This document shows positions 51,479 to 60,110 of a stretch of 64,000 bases of DNA, piece after piece. The position numbers were made by a program, and so were the translations under genes. Each line of letters starts with the position of its first letter. Positions within the stretch are counted from its first letter, which is position 1. The stretch is from JAEYFP01 sp964579795. Lineage in GTDB: Bacteria; Bacillota; Clostridia; Lachnospirales; Lachnospiraceae. The stretch is taken from the NCBI GenBank assembly GCA_964579795.1, contig CAZOHM010000001.1, positions 49,224 through 113,223 of the forward strand, written 5' to 3'. The notes beneath the pieces are model-generated. The model ran no database searches. It was given only the letters and a program-made list of their open reading frames with translations, and was not told the DNA's origin.

Positions 51479-52277
51479 ATTTAAAAGTGCGATAAGATAT
51501 GCAATTCTGATTATTGTTTCTTTATTTTCTGTTTTCCCTATTTTATGGATGGCTATATCTGCAACAAATACGAGCAAGGATGTAGTGGCAGGCAGAATGA
51601 TACCGGGAACCTATTTGGTGGAGAATTTTAAAAATCTTGCTGCTGCGCAAAATGTTGGCGGTGCCATGCTTAATTCTCTGAAATACGCAGTGATTCTAAC
51701 ATTGTTTTCTCTTTTAATCTGTTCGCTTGCAGGATATGGATTCGAGATTTTTCATGATAAAGCGAAGGACGCGGTGATGTCAGTTATACTGTTAGCCATG
51801 ATGGTGCCTTTTGCGGCTACAATGATTCCCCTGTTTCAGATGTTTTCAAAGGCAGGGCTGTTAAATTCAACAATAGGTTTTATTATGCCAACAATTTCTA
51901 CTCCATTTTTAATCATGCTGTTTAGACAGAGTGCACGTGCATTTCCACATGATATTATGGAGGCTGCACGGATTGATGGTGTGAGTGAAATCGGGATTTT
52001 TTTTAAGATGTTCATTCCGACTATGAAGTCAACTTATGCAGCTGCTATGACAATTACATTTATGAATGCATGGAATTCTTATTTATGGCCAAAGGTAATT
52101 ATGACAGATAATAATAGTATTACGATGCCAATGCTTGTTGCAAACTTAAAAGCTGGCTATACAACTGATTACGGAATGCTGATGCTTGGTGTTCTTCTCT
52201 GTAGTATTCCTACAGTAATTATATTCTTTATGTTACAGAAAAACTTTGCAGAAGGTATTACGGGCGCAGTGAAGTAA
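51471..52277 (+). CDS. sugar ABC permease, MalG/LacG type
   Basis: 268 residues from the GTG at 51471, chosen because AGGTGAT sits four bases upstream; a GTG nine bases earlier is the alternative. Six membrane helices; EAA loop MEAARIDGVSEIGIFFKMFIP (about 163-182, in parts). MalG-type features VPFAATMIPLF and NAWNSYLWPKV are visible. With the preceding permease and the lipoprotein it forms the importer; the beta-galactosidase gene follows by 25 bases. Confidence 0.95.
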   Translation: MIKFKSAIRYAILIIVSLFSVFPILWMAISATNTSKDVVAGRMIPGTYLVENFKNLAAAQNVGGAMLNSLKYAVILTLFSLLICSLAGYGFEIFHDKAKDAVMSVILLAMMVPFAATMIPLFQMFSKAGLLNSTIGFIMPTISTPFLIMLFRQSARAFPHDIMEAARIDGVSEIGIFFKMFIPTMKSTYAAAMTITFMNAWNSYLWPKVIMTDNNSITMPMLVANLKAGYTTDYGMLMLGVLLCSIPTVIIFFMLQKNFAEGITGAVK

Positions 52278-52301
52278 TCATTAAAGAAAAGGGAGTGGCG
52301 T

Positions 52302-55300
52302 ATGAACGGATTTGATTACAGCAAAATAAAAGACCCTGCATACTTCAAAGAAAACAGACTGGAGGCACATTCAGATCACAAATTCTACAGAACTGATATG
52401 GAGCTTGAAACAGGAGAGAGCAGTTTTTATTATTCTCTGAATGGATTATGGAAATTTGCCTATGCCAAGAATATAGAGAGTACGTTAACGGGTTTTGAGA
52501 AGCTTGATTATGACTGCTCTGGCTGGGATGAAATTCATGTACCGGCACATATTCAGTTAGAAGGTTATGATGCGCCTCAATATGTGAATATACAGTATCC
52601 GTGGGATGGCAGAGAAAATATTGAACCCGGTGAAATCCCGACTGTGTTCAATCCGACAGCCAGCTATGTGAAAAAATTCATTCTGCCTGAAGGATTTGAC
52701 AGAGAACGTATCTATATTTCTTTTCAGGGAGTGGAAAGCGGTATTGCTGTCTGGCTTAACGGTGCATATGTTGGATATAGTGAGGACAGTTTTACACCCG
52801 CAGAGTTTGATTTGAGTAGGTTTGTGAAGGAGGGGGAAAATAAACTGGCTGTCCAGGTGTTTAAGTGGACTGCTGGAAGCTGGTGCGAGGATCAGGATTT
52901 CTTTCGTTTCTCTGGTATTTTCAGAGATGTATTTCTATATACTGTACCAAAACAGCATATTTGGGATGTCTGTATCAGAACAGAGCTTGACGAAACTCTG
53001 ACGAAGGCAGTACTGCGTATTTTTGTGAAAACAAGTGGTACTATGAAGGTACGGGCTGCACTTTATGCACCGGAGAGAGAAGGAGAATGTCCATACTCTT
53101 CAGGCAGCAAAAAAGCAGGAAAGGGATATGGACAGATGCTGACTGCATTAGAGGAAAAGCTGTCAGATAAGGGAGAATTAGCAATTGCAATAGAACATCC
53201 TGTTTTGTGGAGTGCGGAAAATCCTGCTCTATATAAGACAATTATTGAAGTACTGGATCAGGAAGGTACTATTGTTGAATTGATTGAACAGCCAGTTGGA
53301 TTCAGAAGATTTGAGATGAAAAACCATATTATGATGATTAATGGGAAACGTATTGTATTTAAAGGTGTGAACAGACATGAATTCAATTCAAAACATGGAC
53401 GTGTTCCGTCTGAAGCAGATATGGTAAAAGACATTTTGACAATGAAGAGAAATAATATTAATGCCATCAGAACCAGTCATTATCCAAATGATTCCAGGCT
53501 GTATGCGCTCTGTGATAAATATGGTCTATATATGATTGCTGAGAATAATCTGGAGAGTCATGGTACATGGGATCCGATAGTCAGAGATTTGAAGCCATTA
53601 CAATATGCAGTTCCAGGAGATAGAAATGAGTGGTGTGAGAATATGCTGGACCGCATAAATTCCATGTATCAGAGAGACAAAAATCATCCGTCGATTGTCA
53701 TCTGGTCATGTGGAAATGAGTCGTATGGCGGAAAAGTGATATATGAAATGTCAAAGCTTCTGAAACGGCTGGATAAAACCCGTCTTGTTCATTATGAAGG
53801 AATTTTTCATGATCGAAGATATATTGACACAAGTGATATGGAGAGTCAGATGTATCCGTCAGCAGAATCAATAAAGACATTTCTTGAGACAAATAGGACA
53901 AAACCTTTTATTTGCTGTGAATATCTTCATGCAATGGGAAACTCCTGTGGAGCAATGGAAAAATATACAAGGTTGTCTGACACAGAGCCGCTATATCAGG
54001 GTGGTTTTATTTGGGATTATGTTGATCAGTCACTTACAAAAAAGGACCGGTATGGTAAAGAATTTCAAGCATATGGTGGCGACTTTGATGATCGCCCTAC
54101 AGATTGGAACTTCAGTGGAGATGGAATTGTATATGGAGACAACAGAGAACCATCTCCAAAAATGCAGACAGTTAAATATAATTACCAGAATATTGAGGTT
54201 GTCTTTGAAAAAGATACAGTAAAAATTGTGAATAAGCATTTATTTACTAATACAAATGCTTTTCAGTGTGTGATTGTACTGGAAAGAGATGGATGTCAGA
54301 TGTGTGAGTGTGAAATGAGTACTGATGTTGCACCTCTTTCAGAAAAGAGCTATAAGCTTCCGATTACATTTCCAAAGGAGAGTGGAAGATATGCCATGAC
54401 GGTTTCTTTCAGACTGAGAGAGAATACTGTTTATGCAAAATGTGGATATGAGATTGCATTTGGACAGAGTACCTGTTTTATTCCAAAATCATCTTTGGAT
54501 TGTAATAAAGGAACACTGGAAGTAATCCGTGGAATGAACAATATTGGTGTCAGAGGAACGGAATTTGAAGTACTGTTCTCGGAACTATCAGGTGGACTTG
54601 TTTCATACAGATATGGTGGAAGAGAATTACTGAAGGGTGTAGTAAAACCGAATTTCTGGAGAGCACCAACTGATAATGATATTGGAAACCAGATGCCATA
54701 CAGGTATGCACAATGGAAGATTGCAAGCCTGTATCTGAATCAAAAATATCGTGATGAGAGCTGCTATCCAAATGTAGTACAGGATATTCGTCCGACACTT
54801 GCTACAGAGGATGGTAAAGTGACGGTGACATATCAATATTTCATGCCAACTGTTCCAGCAAGCAGATGCAGTCTGCGGTATTGTGTATTTGGAAATGGAA
54901 AAATTGAGGTGACACTTTCTTATGATCCGGTGGAAGGATTGTCCGATATGCCTGAATTTGGTGTGATGTTTAAAATGGATGCAGATTATCATAAGCTTGA
55001 ATGGTTTGGAATGGGTCCAGAAGAAACATATGCGGATCGCTTGACAGGAGCAAAGCTTGGAAGCTACAAGTCAGATGCAATGGATATGCCAAAGTACCTG
55101 ATGCCACAGGAGTGTGGATGTCATGCAGGAGTTTATTCAGCAAAAATTACAGATGAGGGTGGGCATGGACTGAAACTTTCAGGTGACAGTTTTTATTTTT
55201 CAGCACTGCCTTATACACCGCATGAGCTTGAAAATGCTATGCATGTATATGAGCTTCCACAGCCGCATTATACTGTTGTCCGTGCAGCACTTGGTCAAAT

Positions 55301-55403
55301 GGGGATTGCAGGTGATGACAGCTGGGGAGCCCTGACACATAAAGAATATTTATTAGATTGCAGCACACATATGGAGTTTACATTTACGCTCAGTGGCTGC
55401 TGA
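52302..55403 (+). CDS. lacZ: GH2 beta-galactosidase, intracellular
   Basis: 1033 residues, LacZ-type length. Sugar-binding domain (about 30-220), immunoglobulin-like domain, (beta/alpha)8 domain with acid/base Glu in IWSCGNESYGG (about 465-475) and nucleophile Glu in FICCEYLHAMGNS (about 530-542), a GVNRHEFN block, and a C-terminal beta-sandwich small chain domain (from about 740, FWRAPTDNDIGNQ). No signal peptide, so it cleaves galactose from imported beta-galactosides in the cytosol. Product galactose can enter the Leloir path. The stop lies 14 bases before the next start. Confidence 0.96.
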   Translation: MNGFDYSKIKDPAYFKENRLEAHSDHKFYRTDMELETGESSFYYSLNGLWKFAYAKNIESTLTGFEKLDYDCSGWDEIHVPAHIQLEGYDAPQYVNIQYPWDGRENIEPGEIPTVFNPTASYVKKFILPEGFDRERIYISFQGVESGIAVWLNGAYVGYSEDSFTPAEFDLSRFVKEGENKLAVQVFKWTAGSWCEDQDFFRFSGIFRDVFLYTVPKQHIWDVCIRTELDETLTKAVLRIFVKTSGTMKVRAALYAPEREGECPYSSGSKKAGKGYGQMLTALEEKLSDKGELAIAIEHPVLWSAENPALYKTIIEVLDQEGTIVELIEQPVGFRRFEMKNHIMMINGKRIVFKGVNRHEFNSKHGRVPSEADMVKDILTMKRNNINAIRTSHYPNDSRLYALCDKYGLYMIAENNLESHGTWDPIVRDLKPLQYAVPGDRNEWCENMLDRINSMYQRDKNHPSIVIWSCGNESYGGKVIYEMSKLLKRLDKTRLVHYEGIFHDRRYIDTSDMESQMYPSAESIKTFLETNRTKPFICCEYLHAMGNSCGAMEKYTRLSDTEPLYQGGFIWDYVDQSLTKKDRYGKEFQAYGGDFDDRPTDWNFSGDGIVYGDNREPSPKMQTVKYNYQNIEVVFEKDTVKIVNKHLFTNTNAFQCVIVLERDGCQMCECEMSTDVAPLSEKSYKLPITFPKESGRYAMTVSFRLRENTVYAKCGYEIAFGQSTCFIPKSSLDCNKGTLEVIRGMNNIGVRGTEFEVLFSELSGGLVSYRYGGRELLKGVVKPNFWRAPTDNDIGNQMPYRYAQWKIASLYLNQKYRDESCYPNVVQDIRPTLATEDGKVTVTYQYFMPTVPASRCSLRYCVFGNGKIEVTLSYDPVEGLSDMPEFGVMFKMDADYHKLEWFGMGPEETYADRLTGAKLGSYKSDAMDMPKYLMPQECGCHAGVYSAKITDEGGHGLKLSGDSFYFSALPYTPHELENAMHVYELPQPHYTVVRAALGQMGIAGDDSWGALTHKEYLLDCSTHMEFTFTLSGC

Positions 55404-55416
55404 GTTGGAGGATAGA

Positions 55417-57273
55417 ATGGATAAAATGATAGTGAATATTATTCATAGACCGGAAATGGTGCCGGAGTATGCTCAAAAAATTACCGGTCATGGAAAGGAA
55501 GAGGATATCAGCAGTCAATCTCTTCTCATGGAATCACTTGATATATTCCGGACACAGCAGGAAATTGCGCATAAGAATGGTCTGAAAACAACGATTCAGA
55601 TGACTTATGCGAGTCTGTTTAATGAAGAAGCGGTAGCAATTGCAAAAGAACATCATAAGAAGTTTTCTGATGAGATTGCGCTTTCTCTTTTAGGACTTCC
55701 CTGTAAGGAATTTCGTGATAAATACAAAACAAAAGATTTCTGTATCTGGATGTTTTCAATGGAAGATAAAAAGAGAATTGTGAATGATGTATTTCAAAAG
55801 TTTTATGAGCAGTTCGGTTTTTATCCGGAATCAACAGGCTCCTACTATATGGATGCAGATCTGATAAACTATATCAAAGAAAAGTATCCGATGGTCAAAT
55901 GTGCAGTAGCAACCTGTTTTGAAGAAGGTCCGAAGGCATACCATACCTGTAACAATTCATGGTATACACTGCTTGACGGCGGTCCATGGAATCCATGGAT
56001 TCCATCTAAACAGAATACGCACGCACCGGCAGCAAATGATGCAGAGGATAGTGGTATTGTTGCAATACCTCATTTGTCCAGGGATCTTCTTGCCTGCTAT
56101 GACGGAAACGGATCTAATTTTGGAACACACCCACAAAATGTTCTGCGTGGGATGATTTATGACAGCAAAACATGGGAGTATCCTTATTTATTTAACCTGA
56201 TTGACCAGTACCGATATCTTGAAAAGTTCAATAATGGTTATTCCTATAATATGATGTTTGTTGGTCCTGGCTGGATGAATAAAATGGGACGTTGGGAGGC
56301 CCCGTATGAGCTGTTGAAAAAATCATATGAGGATGGTATGGCATATTATGGAAAGCTGAAAGCAGAAGGTAGTCTGACGGATATGACCATGGCAGAATTT
56401 GCTGACTATTATCGCAGCAAAAAAACATATACGGAACCTGAATGCGCATTGTGGAGAGATATTTTGTATGGCTCAGATAAACAGATTTTCTGGTATACGG
56501 ATCCGTATATGCGTGCCTGCGTGAATATGGATCAGGGTGGTGCCATTGTGGATCTAAGACCGTACGCTGCCAAGCTGGAATGGCCGGTTGGAATAGGAAC
56601 AAAACATATACAGGACGCGTCTTATCCGTTTTTAATTCAGGAAAAGTACAGAGCAGGATATTTCACGCATTATGCCGGAGAAGGGACAATACGCAGCGCA
56701 AAGATAAGCTATCAGGGTGAAGAAGTAGATTTGTGTCTGTGCAGGACAAAGGCAGAATTTTCTGAAACAGTATTGACAGGAGGAAAAAAGATACGTATTC
56801 TGACATTGAGACCAGTCGATATCGAGTTTTCCAAGCTGACAGTTACGCTTCAGACGAAGATTTATTTTGAAGAAGCATCCTCTTCAATCGCTTATGAGCG
56901 AACGATACTTGCGATGTCAAATCCACAGGCAGAGGTAGAATTAAATGAGTATATGGTAGCCTGTTATGGTACAACAGAGTACCCAGAGGATATGAATGGC
57001 ATTTTACTGACTGTACAAAATGAAGAGGTGTCCAAAGAAATTGTATATGCATATAGGTGCCGAGAAGAACAGCTTGCAGATGCTGCATCTATGTCAGCAG
57101 TGATAGATGCAATTCACACAAAAGTATCCTTAACGACAGAATCGGGCATTCACGCAGATGGATATATCAAGGAAGGATACGCATTTTCTCCAATGTTTAC
57201 ATTGGGATGTCAGAAACGGATGACTGATAAGGAGGTATTTAAGACATGGCTCAGTCTGGAAAGGGTAAATTAA
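55417..57273 (+). CDS. unassigned protein of the galactan operon, possible carbohydrate-active enzyme
   Basis: 618 residues from the ATG at 55417, with GGAGG five bases upstream. I do not recognise a characterised family. No signal peptide. The N-terminal ~300 residues look like an alpha/beta barrel: QMTYASLF, YPESTGSYYMDADLINYIKEKYP (in parts), CAVATCFEEG, NSWYTLLDGGPWNPWIPS and VAIPHLSRDLL have Trp/Tyr-rich loops, Asp and Glu residues and the spacing of sugar-binding clefts, somewhat like GH57 or polysaccharide-deacetylase-type barrels. The last ~200 residues are beta-rich (a sandwich module). Placed directly after lacZ with no gap, it likely acts on the same glycans. Confidence 0.8.
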   Translation: MDKMIVNIIHRPEMVPEYAQKITGHGKEEDISSQSLLMESLDIFRTQQEIAHKNGLKTTIQMTYASLFNEEAVAIAKEHHKKFSDEIALSLLGLPCKEFRDKYKTKDFCIWMFSMEDKKRIVNDVFQKFYEQFGFYPESTGSYYMDADLINYIKEKYPMVKCAVATCFEEGPKAYHTCNNSWYTLLDGGPWNPWIPSKQNTHAPAANDAEDSGIVAIPHLSRDLLACYDGNGSNFGTHPQNVLRGMIYDSKTWEYPYLFNLIDQYRYLEKFNNGYSYNMMFVGPGWMNKMGRWEAPYELLKKSYEDGMAYYGKLKAEGSLTDMTMAEFADYYRSKKTYTEPECALWRDILYGSDKQIFWYTDPYMRACVNMDQGGAIVDLRPYAAKLEWPVGIGTKHIQDASYPFLIQEKYRAGYFTHYAGEGTIRSAKISYQGEEVDLCLCRTKAEFSETVLTGGKKIRILTLRPVDIEFSKLTVTLQTKIYFEEASSSIAYERTILAMSNPQAEVELNEYMVACYGTTEYPEDMNGILLTVQNEEVSKEIVYAYRCREEQLADAASMSAVIDAIHTKVSLTTESGIHADGYIKEGYAFSPMFTLGCQKRMTDKEVFKTWLSLERVN

Positions 57274-57470
57274 ATTATCGATGTCCGTCCTGCTTTATGA
57301 GAGATTTGGACATAGATATGTTTTTTGACAGAGAAAAGGGTGAGTATTATTGTATCCGATGTCAGTATACCGGAACAGAGGAAGATGTACTTGAAAAAAA
57401 TGAGATGGTTCGTTTTAGGTATCGAGATATGAAGAAACGATATTTGTCATTTGAAGAATTTGATGAGTAG
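57246..57470 (+). CDS. small zinc-ribbon protein
   Basis: 74 residues with a strong AAGGAGGT site inside the end of the previous gene, which it overlaps by 28 bases. Two CxxC knuckles, CPSC (about 13-16) and CIRC (about 36-39), form one zinc ribbon; the tail is charged. Single zinc ribbons of this size occur as nucleic-acid-binding or chaperone-like adaptors, but nothing indicates which. Cotranscription with the galactan genes is likely from the overlap, though it may be a separate housekeeping gene. Confidence 0.72.
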   Translation: MAQSGKGKLNYRCPSCFMRDLDIDMFFDREKGEYYCIRCQYTGTEEDVLEKNEMVRFRYRDMKKRYLSFEEFDE

Positions 57471-57482
57471 AGGATAGGATGA

Positions 57483-57953
57483 ATGATAAAAACAAATGTA
57501 ATGCGTCTTCTGGAAACAGCGCATATTTCATTTGAAACAAGAGAGTATGAAGTGGATGAAACGGATTTGTCCGGTGTACATGTAGCAAAACAGCTTGGGC
57601 AGCCGGTGGAGCAGGTATTTAAAACACTCGTTCTTCGTGGAGAGAAAACAGGATATTGCGTATGCTGTATTCCTGTTGCAGAAGAACTTGACTTGAAGAA
57701 GGTGGCACGTGCAGCTGGTGACAAGAAGGTGGAAATGCTGCCAATGAAAGAACTTTTATCGGTGACCGGTTACATCCGCGGAGGCTGCTCTCCAATTGGA
57801 ATGAAGAAAAAATTCCCAACCTATTTAGATGAAACGGCGATATTATTTGATAATATCGCCGTTAGTGCAGGGGTAAGAGGTGGTCAGATTTTGATTAATG
57901 GAGAAGTTCTTGCTGAATACACAAATGCCAGCTTAGTTGATTTGACAGAATGA
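57483..57953 (+). CDS. ybaK: Cys-tRNA(Pro)/Cys-tRNA(Cys) deacylase
   Basis: 156 residues of the YbaK/ProX editing family, which removes Cys mistakenly attached to tRNA-Pro. Motifs: FETREYEVDETDLSG (about 16-30), PVEQVFKTLVLRG with the catalytic Lys (about 40-52), and GYIRGGCSPIGMKKKFPTYLD (about 98-117, in parts), typical of the YbaK branch. Single domain, full length. It lies 12 bases after the zinc-ribbon gene and ends just before the convergent kdpE gene. Confidence 0.93.
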   Translation: MIKTNVMRLLETAHISFETREYEVDETDLSGVHVAKQLGQPVEQVFKTLVLRGEKTGYCVCCIPVAEELDLKKVARAAGDKKVEMLPMKELLSVTGYIRGGCSPIGMKKKFPTYLDETAILFDNIAVSAGVRGGQILINGEVLAEYTNASLVDLTE

Positions 57954-57969
57954 ACTGAAGTTATTTTCA

Positions 57970-58668
57970 TCAGTTTTCTTCCGCCATGCGGTAGCCGACA
58001 CCGATTTCTGTAAAAATATATTGCGGATCTGCAGGATTTTGCTCAAGCTTTCTGCGGATATTTGCCATATTCACACGGAGAATCTTTGTGTCCTCATCAA
58101 TGTAGGGACCCCAGATTTCCTGCATAATTGTTGTGTGTGTCAGAACGCGTCCTGCATTTTGTGCCAGGAGGCTGACAATTTTAAACTCAACAGGAGTCAG
58201 GTGAACTTCTTTCCCGGACAGAGTGGTCTGATGCTTTGAAAAATCAATGGAAAGTTCTTGTGAATGATACACAACTGACGTCTGCGAACCAATACTACAG
58301 TTTTTATGTCGCAGGGCTGTACGGATACGCGCAGATAATTCACTTGGACTAAAGGGTTTTGTAATGTAGTCATCTGCACCGGCATCCAGACAGTGAACCT
58401 TATCATTTTCATGAATTCTTGCAGAAACAACAATGATAGGGCATTTGCTCCAGTCTCTGACCTGACGAATAATTTCAAGACCGTCTATATCGGGAAGTCC
58501 GAGGTCGAGAAGTACAACATCAGGACAATGTGAGGCAATCATAGAGAGCCCAGCTGTCCCTGTTTTAGCGCAGAGAACCTTATATCCCTGTGCAGTTAGG
58601 TTTTTTTGAATAAAATCCAAAATAAAATCCTCATCTTCAATTAGAAGTATTTGATATGCATTTCCCAT
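57970..58668 (-). CDS. kdpE: KdpE-type OmpR-family response regulator
   Basis: 232 residues. Receiver (1-118) with IEDEDFILDF, DVVLLDLGLPDIDG (phosphorylated Asp near 53), VSAR and KPF; winged helix (about 130-228) with ELSIDFSKHQTTLSG, LTPVEFKIVSLLAQNAGRVLTH and VNMANIRRKLEQNPADPQYIFTEIGVGYRM (in parts), the KdpE-like version of the C-terminal domain. Its start lies inside the sensor gene (overlap 32 bases), so the two are coupled. No kdpFABC operon lies near, so its targets are unknown; the local direct repeats are candidates. Confidence 0.9.
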   Translation of the reverse strand: MGNAYQILLIEDEDFILDFIQKNLTAQGYKVLCAKTGTAGLSMIASHCPDVVLLDLGLPDIDGLEIIRQVRDWSKCPIIVVSARIHENDKVHCLDAGADDYITKPFSPSELSARIRTALRHKNCSIGSQTSVVYHSQELSIDFSKHQTTLSGKEVHLTPVEFKIVSLLAQNAGRVLTHTTIMQEIWGPYIDEDTKILRVNMANIRRKLEQNPADPQYIFTEIGVGYRMAEEN

Positions 58669-59749
58669 CTACAATCTCCTTTGGTAGTGTAAAAGTAAAT
58701 TCCGAACCGTCGCGGAGTCGCTCCGCAGTAAAAATTCCTCCATGTGCTGCAATAATCGTTTTACATATAGACAGGCCAATTCCCATACCGCGGTGGCTGT
58801 CTGTGCTTTGTGCACCAAACTTTACCTTGCCGTCTAAGAGCAAATCGAGTTCTTCTGTGTTTATTCCGATTCCATAATCCCTGACATGAAAGGAAACATT
58901 GTCACTTGAATCAAGTACAGTCAGTTTAATTGGAAGTGTACTTTTAGAGTGGATGCAGGCATTCTCAAGTAGATTAATAATGACCTGTTCGATGAGTGTT
59001 GCATCCATCGGAATCATAAGAAATTCTGCAGGGACTAAAACTTCAATCATTACATCAGGAATACGTTTTTTAAGTCTGAGAACTGCTTCAGATACAACTT
59101 CCTCGACGCTCTCTGGAAATTTAATGACAGTTGCGCCTTCTTCCTGAATTCGAGTGACCGATAACAGATTATCAACCATATTTAATAGCCAGGAGGCGTC
59201 CTCACTGATATGCCTGATCATTTCTTTTTGATCTTTTTCTTTTAATGTAACAGTGTCATCAATACACAGAGAAGCAGTTCCGATGATGCTTGTCAAAGGT
59301 GTACGCAGGTCATGTGAGATGGCACGCAGAAGATTTGCTCTCATGCGTTCCTTTTCAGCGTCCATTAAACTGTGCTCCTGTTCGGAAATGCGCTGTGACT
59401 GCTGCTTGAGGTTGGAAGTCATAGTGCAGGTGATTAGCGTAATGGACAGGATTTCTATAAAGGTCAGAGGGTAACCGGTCAAAGTGAAATTAAGTTTAAA
59501 ATATGGATAAGTAAAATAGAAGTTAATAAATACAACACAGAATAGAGATGCCAGAATGCCATAAAGGTAGCTGTCGGTATTTCTTGCAATAATAACCAGA
59601 AAAAGTATGTAGATGAGAGAAACATTTGCCTGGTTTTCCGGAACATAGAAAAAGAGCAGAAAAGCCAGAAAGGTTGCAAGTCCAAGCATTAAGATTGTAA
59701 ATAGAAGATTTCTCTGTATTGGATGATTGGACAGAATTTTCTTATGCAT
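58637..59749 (-). CDS. kdpD: short KdpD-type sensor histidine kinase
   Basis: 370 residues. It begins with four membrane helices of the DUF4118 type (about 14-110), then HisKA (AISHDLRTPLTSIIGTASLC, His near 146) and HATPase (NLLENACIHS, DYGIGI, GMGIGLSICKTI). Classical KdpD has about 500 extra N-terminal residues (a KdpD sensor domain and a USP domain); both are missing, as in many Firmicutes short forms. It senses K+, turgor or envelope state in better known relatives. A promoter for this operon is at 59787-59815. Confidence 0.88.
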   Translation of the reverse strand: MHKKILSNHPIQRNLLFTILMLGLATFLAFLLFFYVPENQANVSLIYILFLVIIARNTDSYLYGILASLFCVVFINFYFTYPYFKLNFTLTGYPLTFIEILSITLITCTMTSNLKQQSQRISEQEHSLMDAEKERMRANLLRAISHDLRTPLTSIIGTASLCIDDTVTLKEKDQKEMIRHISEDASWLLNMVDNLLSVTRIQEEGATVIKFPESVEEVVSEAVLRLKKRIPDVMIEVLVPAEFLMIPMDATLIEQVIINLLENACIHSKSTLPIKLTVLDSSDNVSFHVRDYGIGINTEELDLLLDGKVKFGAQSTDSHRGMGIGLSICKTIIAAHGGIFTAERLRDGSEFTFTLPKEIVDGKCISNTSN

Positions 59750-59786
59750 TTTGATTCTCCTTTATAATGGTTCATACCTACTTAGA

Positions 59787-59815
59787 ATTATGCAACTTCA
59801 TACAAGATTCTGCAA
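59787..59815 (-). promoter_or_regulatory. promoter of the kdpD-kdpE operon
   Basis: Minus strand: TTGCAG (59815-59810), 17-base spacer, CATAAT (59792-59787). The first of two related repeats (from 59795) covers its spacer and -35. Confidence 0.6.
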
Positions 59816-59896
59816 TGAAAAAAGTGCTAATTTCTTGTTAAGATATGTCAGGAATGATTGTCGTTTCGACTTCAATGAAGGATACTGCAAATAAAA
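59795..59896 (+). repeat. two related direct repeats in the kdpD divergent region
   Basis: Site 1 (59795-59821) and site 2 (59869-59896) share ACTTCA-N3-AAG-(1)-AT(T/A)CTGCAA-N2-AAAAA, 74 bases apart start to start. Each overlaps one of two divergent promoters, so they are candidate KdpE operators. Confidence 0.6.
59858..59886 (+). promoter_or_regulatory. promoter of the 26-residue peptide gene
   Basis: TTGTCG (59858-59863), 17-base spacer, GATACT (59881-59886). The -10 lies in repeat 2. Confidence 0.5.
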
Positions 59897-59942
59897 ATGT
59901 GAATGGGCTTGCTTTAAATAGTAATGCTCACAGGAGGAAAAA

Positions 59943-60023
59943 ATGGATGCATGGGGAATTACAGCTATCATTATCTGCGTAGTTGGAGTAGTTGGCGGTA
60001 TCTGGTATGAACATAAAGGTTAA
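59943..60023 (+). CDS. 26-residue single-pass membrane peptide
   Basis: 27 codons including the stop, beginning MDAWGITAII and ending GIWYEHKG, with AGGAGG five bases before the ATG. The middle 18 residues are Ile/Val/Gly/Cys only, a single membrane helix with a short acidic start and a His-Lys tail. It is too short for normal gene finders. Position opposite kdpDE and size recall KdpF (about 29 residues, a K+ pump stabiliser), but there is no sequence match that I can claim and no kdpABC nearby. Strong ribosome site and promoter make it very likely a real gene; function unknown. Confidence 0.72.
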   Translation: MDAWGITAIIICVVGVVGGIWYEHKG

Positions 60024-60036
60024 TGAAGTTTTTTCT

Positions 60037-60064
60037 TTGCTTTTCTGTGTCTGTATGGTATGAT
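60037..60064 (+). promoter_or_regulatory. promoter of the SPFH gene
   Basis: TTGCTT (60037-60042), 16-base spacer, TATGAT (60059-60064), 47 bases before the chosen ATG. Confidence 0.5.
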
Positions 60065-60110
60065 AAAACTAGTTTTTAACTAAGAATATATACATAGGAA
60101 GGTGAAAAAA

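Noticed and set aside
59943..60023. Calling the micropeptide KdpF
   Set aside because: Size and position are suggestive, but no sequence similarity could be shown and kdpABC is absent.
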